Below are positions 63,310-64,000 of a stretch of DNA of 64,000 nt, piece by piece. Origin of the DNA: Planctomycetota bacterium (GTDB lineage: Bacteria; Planctomycetota; UBA1135; GCA-002686595). Below the pieces are notes generated by a model. The model was not told the DNA's origin. It saw only the letters and a program-made list of their open reading frames with translations, and ran no database searches. The stretch spans positions 21,445-85,444 of the forward strand of contig JAPKBR010000011.1 in the NCBI GenBank assembly GCA_028823345.1, in the 5' to 3' direction. The translations under genes were made by a program, and so were the position numbers. Positions within the stretch are counted from its first letter, which is position 1; the number at the start of each line of letters is the position of its first letter.

Positions 63310-64000
63310 AAACCAACCCCTTTCAAAGCATGAAGAAGAAGCGCAAGCAGGAAACCGCTGCCGCCGCTGAAGAAGCGGCCCAGCAAGAGGGCGAGAGCGC
63401 AGAGTCCAGTCAAGAGACTGGGGATTCCGAGGAGCAGGCTCCCCCGGAGCCGCCCAAGGAGTTGACGCCCGAAGAGCGCATCGCCGAACTCGAGGGTCTC
63501 TTGCAACGATCCCGAGCGGATTTTGCCAACATGCGACGCCGCGCCCTCGCGGACAGCGACGCTGCCATGGGTCGCGCGGAAAACGCCATGCTGCGCGAGA
63601 TGCTCACCCTTGCGGATTGGCTCGAGATGGCCCTCGCTTCCGAAGTCACCAGCCCTGATGCCATCACCCTTAAGGAAGGGGTGCGCCTGACCCGTGACCA
63701 ACTCACGGGACTGCTGGCCAATCTAGGCGTCAAAGAGATCGCAACCACCGGCAGCTTCAACCCCGAACAACACCAAGCAGTAGCCACGGTGGACGATGAG
63801 GCACAGGAGCCCGGTGCCATCGCCGAGGTGATCCGTAAGGGATTTCTGCGTCGCACGGATGTGCTGCGCCACGCCCAGGTCAAGGTCGTGGCAGAACCTG
63901 TCACGGAAGAAGAGCCAACGCCGGAGCCCGAGGCAACGGACACGGACACGGACACAGAATCGGACAGCACTGGCCCTGACAGCACTGGCCCTGACAGCAC
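63306..64000 (+). CDS. grpE: Nucleotide exchange factor GrpE, C-terminus cut by window edge
   Basis: At least 231 residues from the GTG at 63306, which overlaps the dnaJ stop; an ATG at 63330 (MKKKRKQET) is the alternative. Acidic Glu/Gln/Ala-rich N-terminal arm, then the dimerisation helix ELTPEERIAELEGLLQRSRAD and FANMRRRALADSDAAMGRAEN, and the beta domain GVKEIATTGSFNPEQHQAVAT and EPGAIAEVIRKGFLRRTDVL with HAQVKVVAEP. It releases ADP from DnaK. An Asp/Thr/Glu-rich C-terminal tail with DNA repeats continues past base 64000. grpE following dnaJ is unlike the common grpE-dnaK-dnaJ order. Confidence 0.95.
   Translation, partial: MKTNPFQSMKKKRKQETAAAAEEAAQQEGESAESSQETGDSEEQAPPEPPKELTPEERIAELEGLLQRSRADFANMRRRALADSDAAMGRAENAMLREMLTLADWLEMALASEVTSPDAITLKEGVRLTRDQLTGLLANLGVKEIATTGSFNPEQHQAVATVDDEAQEPGAIAEVIRKGFLRRTDVLRHAQVKVVAEPVTEEEPTPEPEATDTDTDTESDSTGPDSTGPDS
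63937..64000 (+). repeat. Tandem repeats in the grpE 3' end
   Basis: Three copies of a six-base unit (ACGGAC-type, 63937-63954) are followed by a 15-base unit GACAGCACTGGCCCT at 63963-63977 and 63978-63992, with a third copy beginning at 63993 and cut by the window edge. In frame they encode Asp-Thr and Asp-Ser-Thr-Gly-Pro repeats in the disordered tail. Confidence 0.9.

Overview
This 64 kb window is GC-rich bacterial chromosome, coding-dense on both strands, with no sign of phage, plasmid, CRISPR array or insertion sequence. The gene content suggests a Planctomycetota-like bacterium. It has several exported HEAT-repeat proteins, one fused to a von Willebrand A domain. It also has an NPCBM-domain protein, exported twin-arginine Gfo/Idh/MocA oxidoreductases, a right-handed beta-helix/PA14 lipoprotein, and two adjacent GroEL paralogues. 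Most starts lack an obvious Shine-Dalgarno sequence and leaders are often CA-rich. The phylum call is an inference from gene families, not from a marker-gene tree.

Layout. 1-5000: mnmG (cut by the left edge), an exported HEAT/TPR protein, a class II histone-deacetylase-like amidohydrolase and pdxH. 5000-13200: exported proteins (HEAT-VWA, alpha/beta hydrolase, methyltransferase/TIM-barrel fusion, beta-helix lipoprotein) and one unknown cytoplasmic protein. 13400-19000: nadA, a cupin, a deoxyhypusine-synthase-like enzyme coupled to an acyltransferase-like membrane protein, and a PHP metallohydrolase. 19000-28100: a family 2 glycosyltransferase overlapping xseA, a three-gene envelope operon, pabB, an MFS transporter and a patatin phospholipase. 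28200-30700: a thioredoxin-fold protein whose active site reads U-G-P-C only if an in-frame TGA is decoded as selenocysteine, a small coiled-coil protein and a Xer recombinase.

30700-40700 is the most rearranged part. It holds three Gfo/Idh/MocA oxidoreductases and two tandem 700-residue paralogues. The paralogues are separated by a 76-bp deleted relic of the preceding oxidoreductase gene. Two near-identical promoter plus tRNA-Glu units bracket the third oxidoreductase, and an exported Reg_prop beta-propeller follows. 40700-51150: an OPT transporter, a glycan-type operon (GT4, methyltransferase, asparagine synthetase), an EboE-like protein coupled to a Trm112-like protein, an exported unknown and aminopeptidase P. 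51200-55600: tRNA-Lys and the rpsB-tsf-(unknown)-pyrH-frr translation block. 56100-58400: a receiver-GGDEF protein and the NPCBM protein. 58700-64000: a chaperone block groEL1-groEL2-dnaJ-grpE (grpE cut by the right edge), without groES or dnaK in view.

Most informative observations: the UGA-encoded candidate selenoprotein, the molecular fossil of a tandem gene duplication, the tRNA-Glu duplication around an oxidoreductase, and the apparently exported methyltransferase/TIM-barrel fusion.
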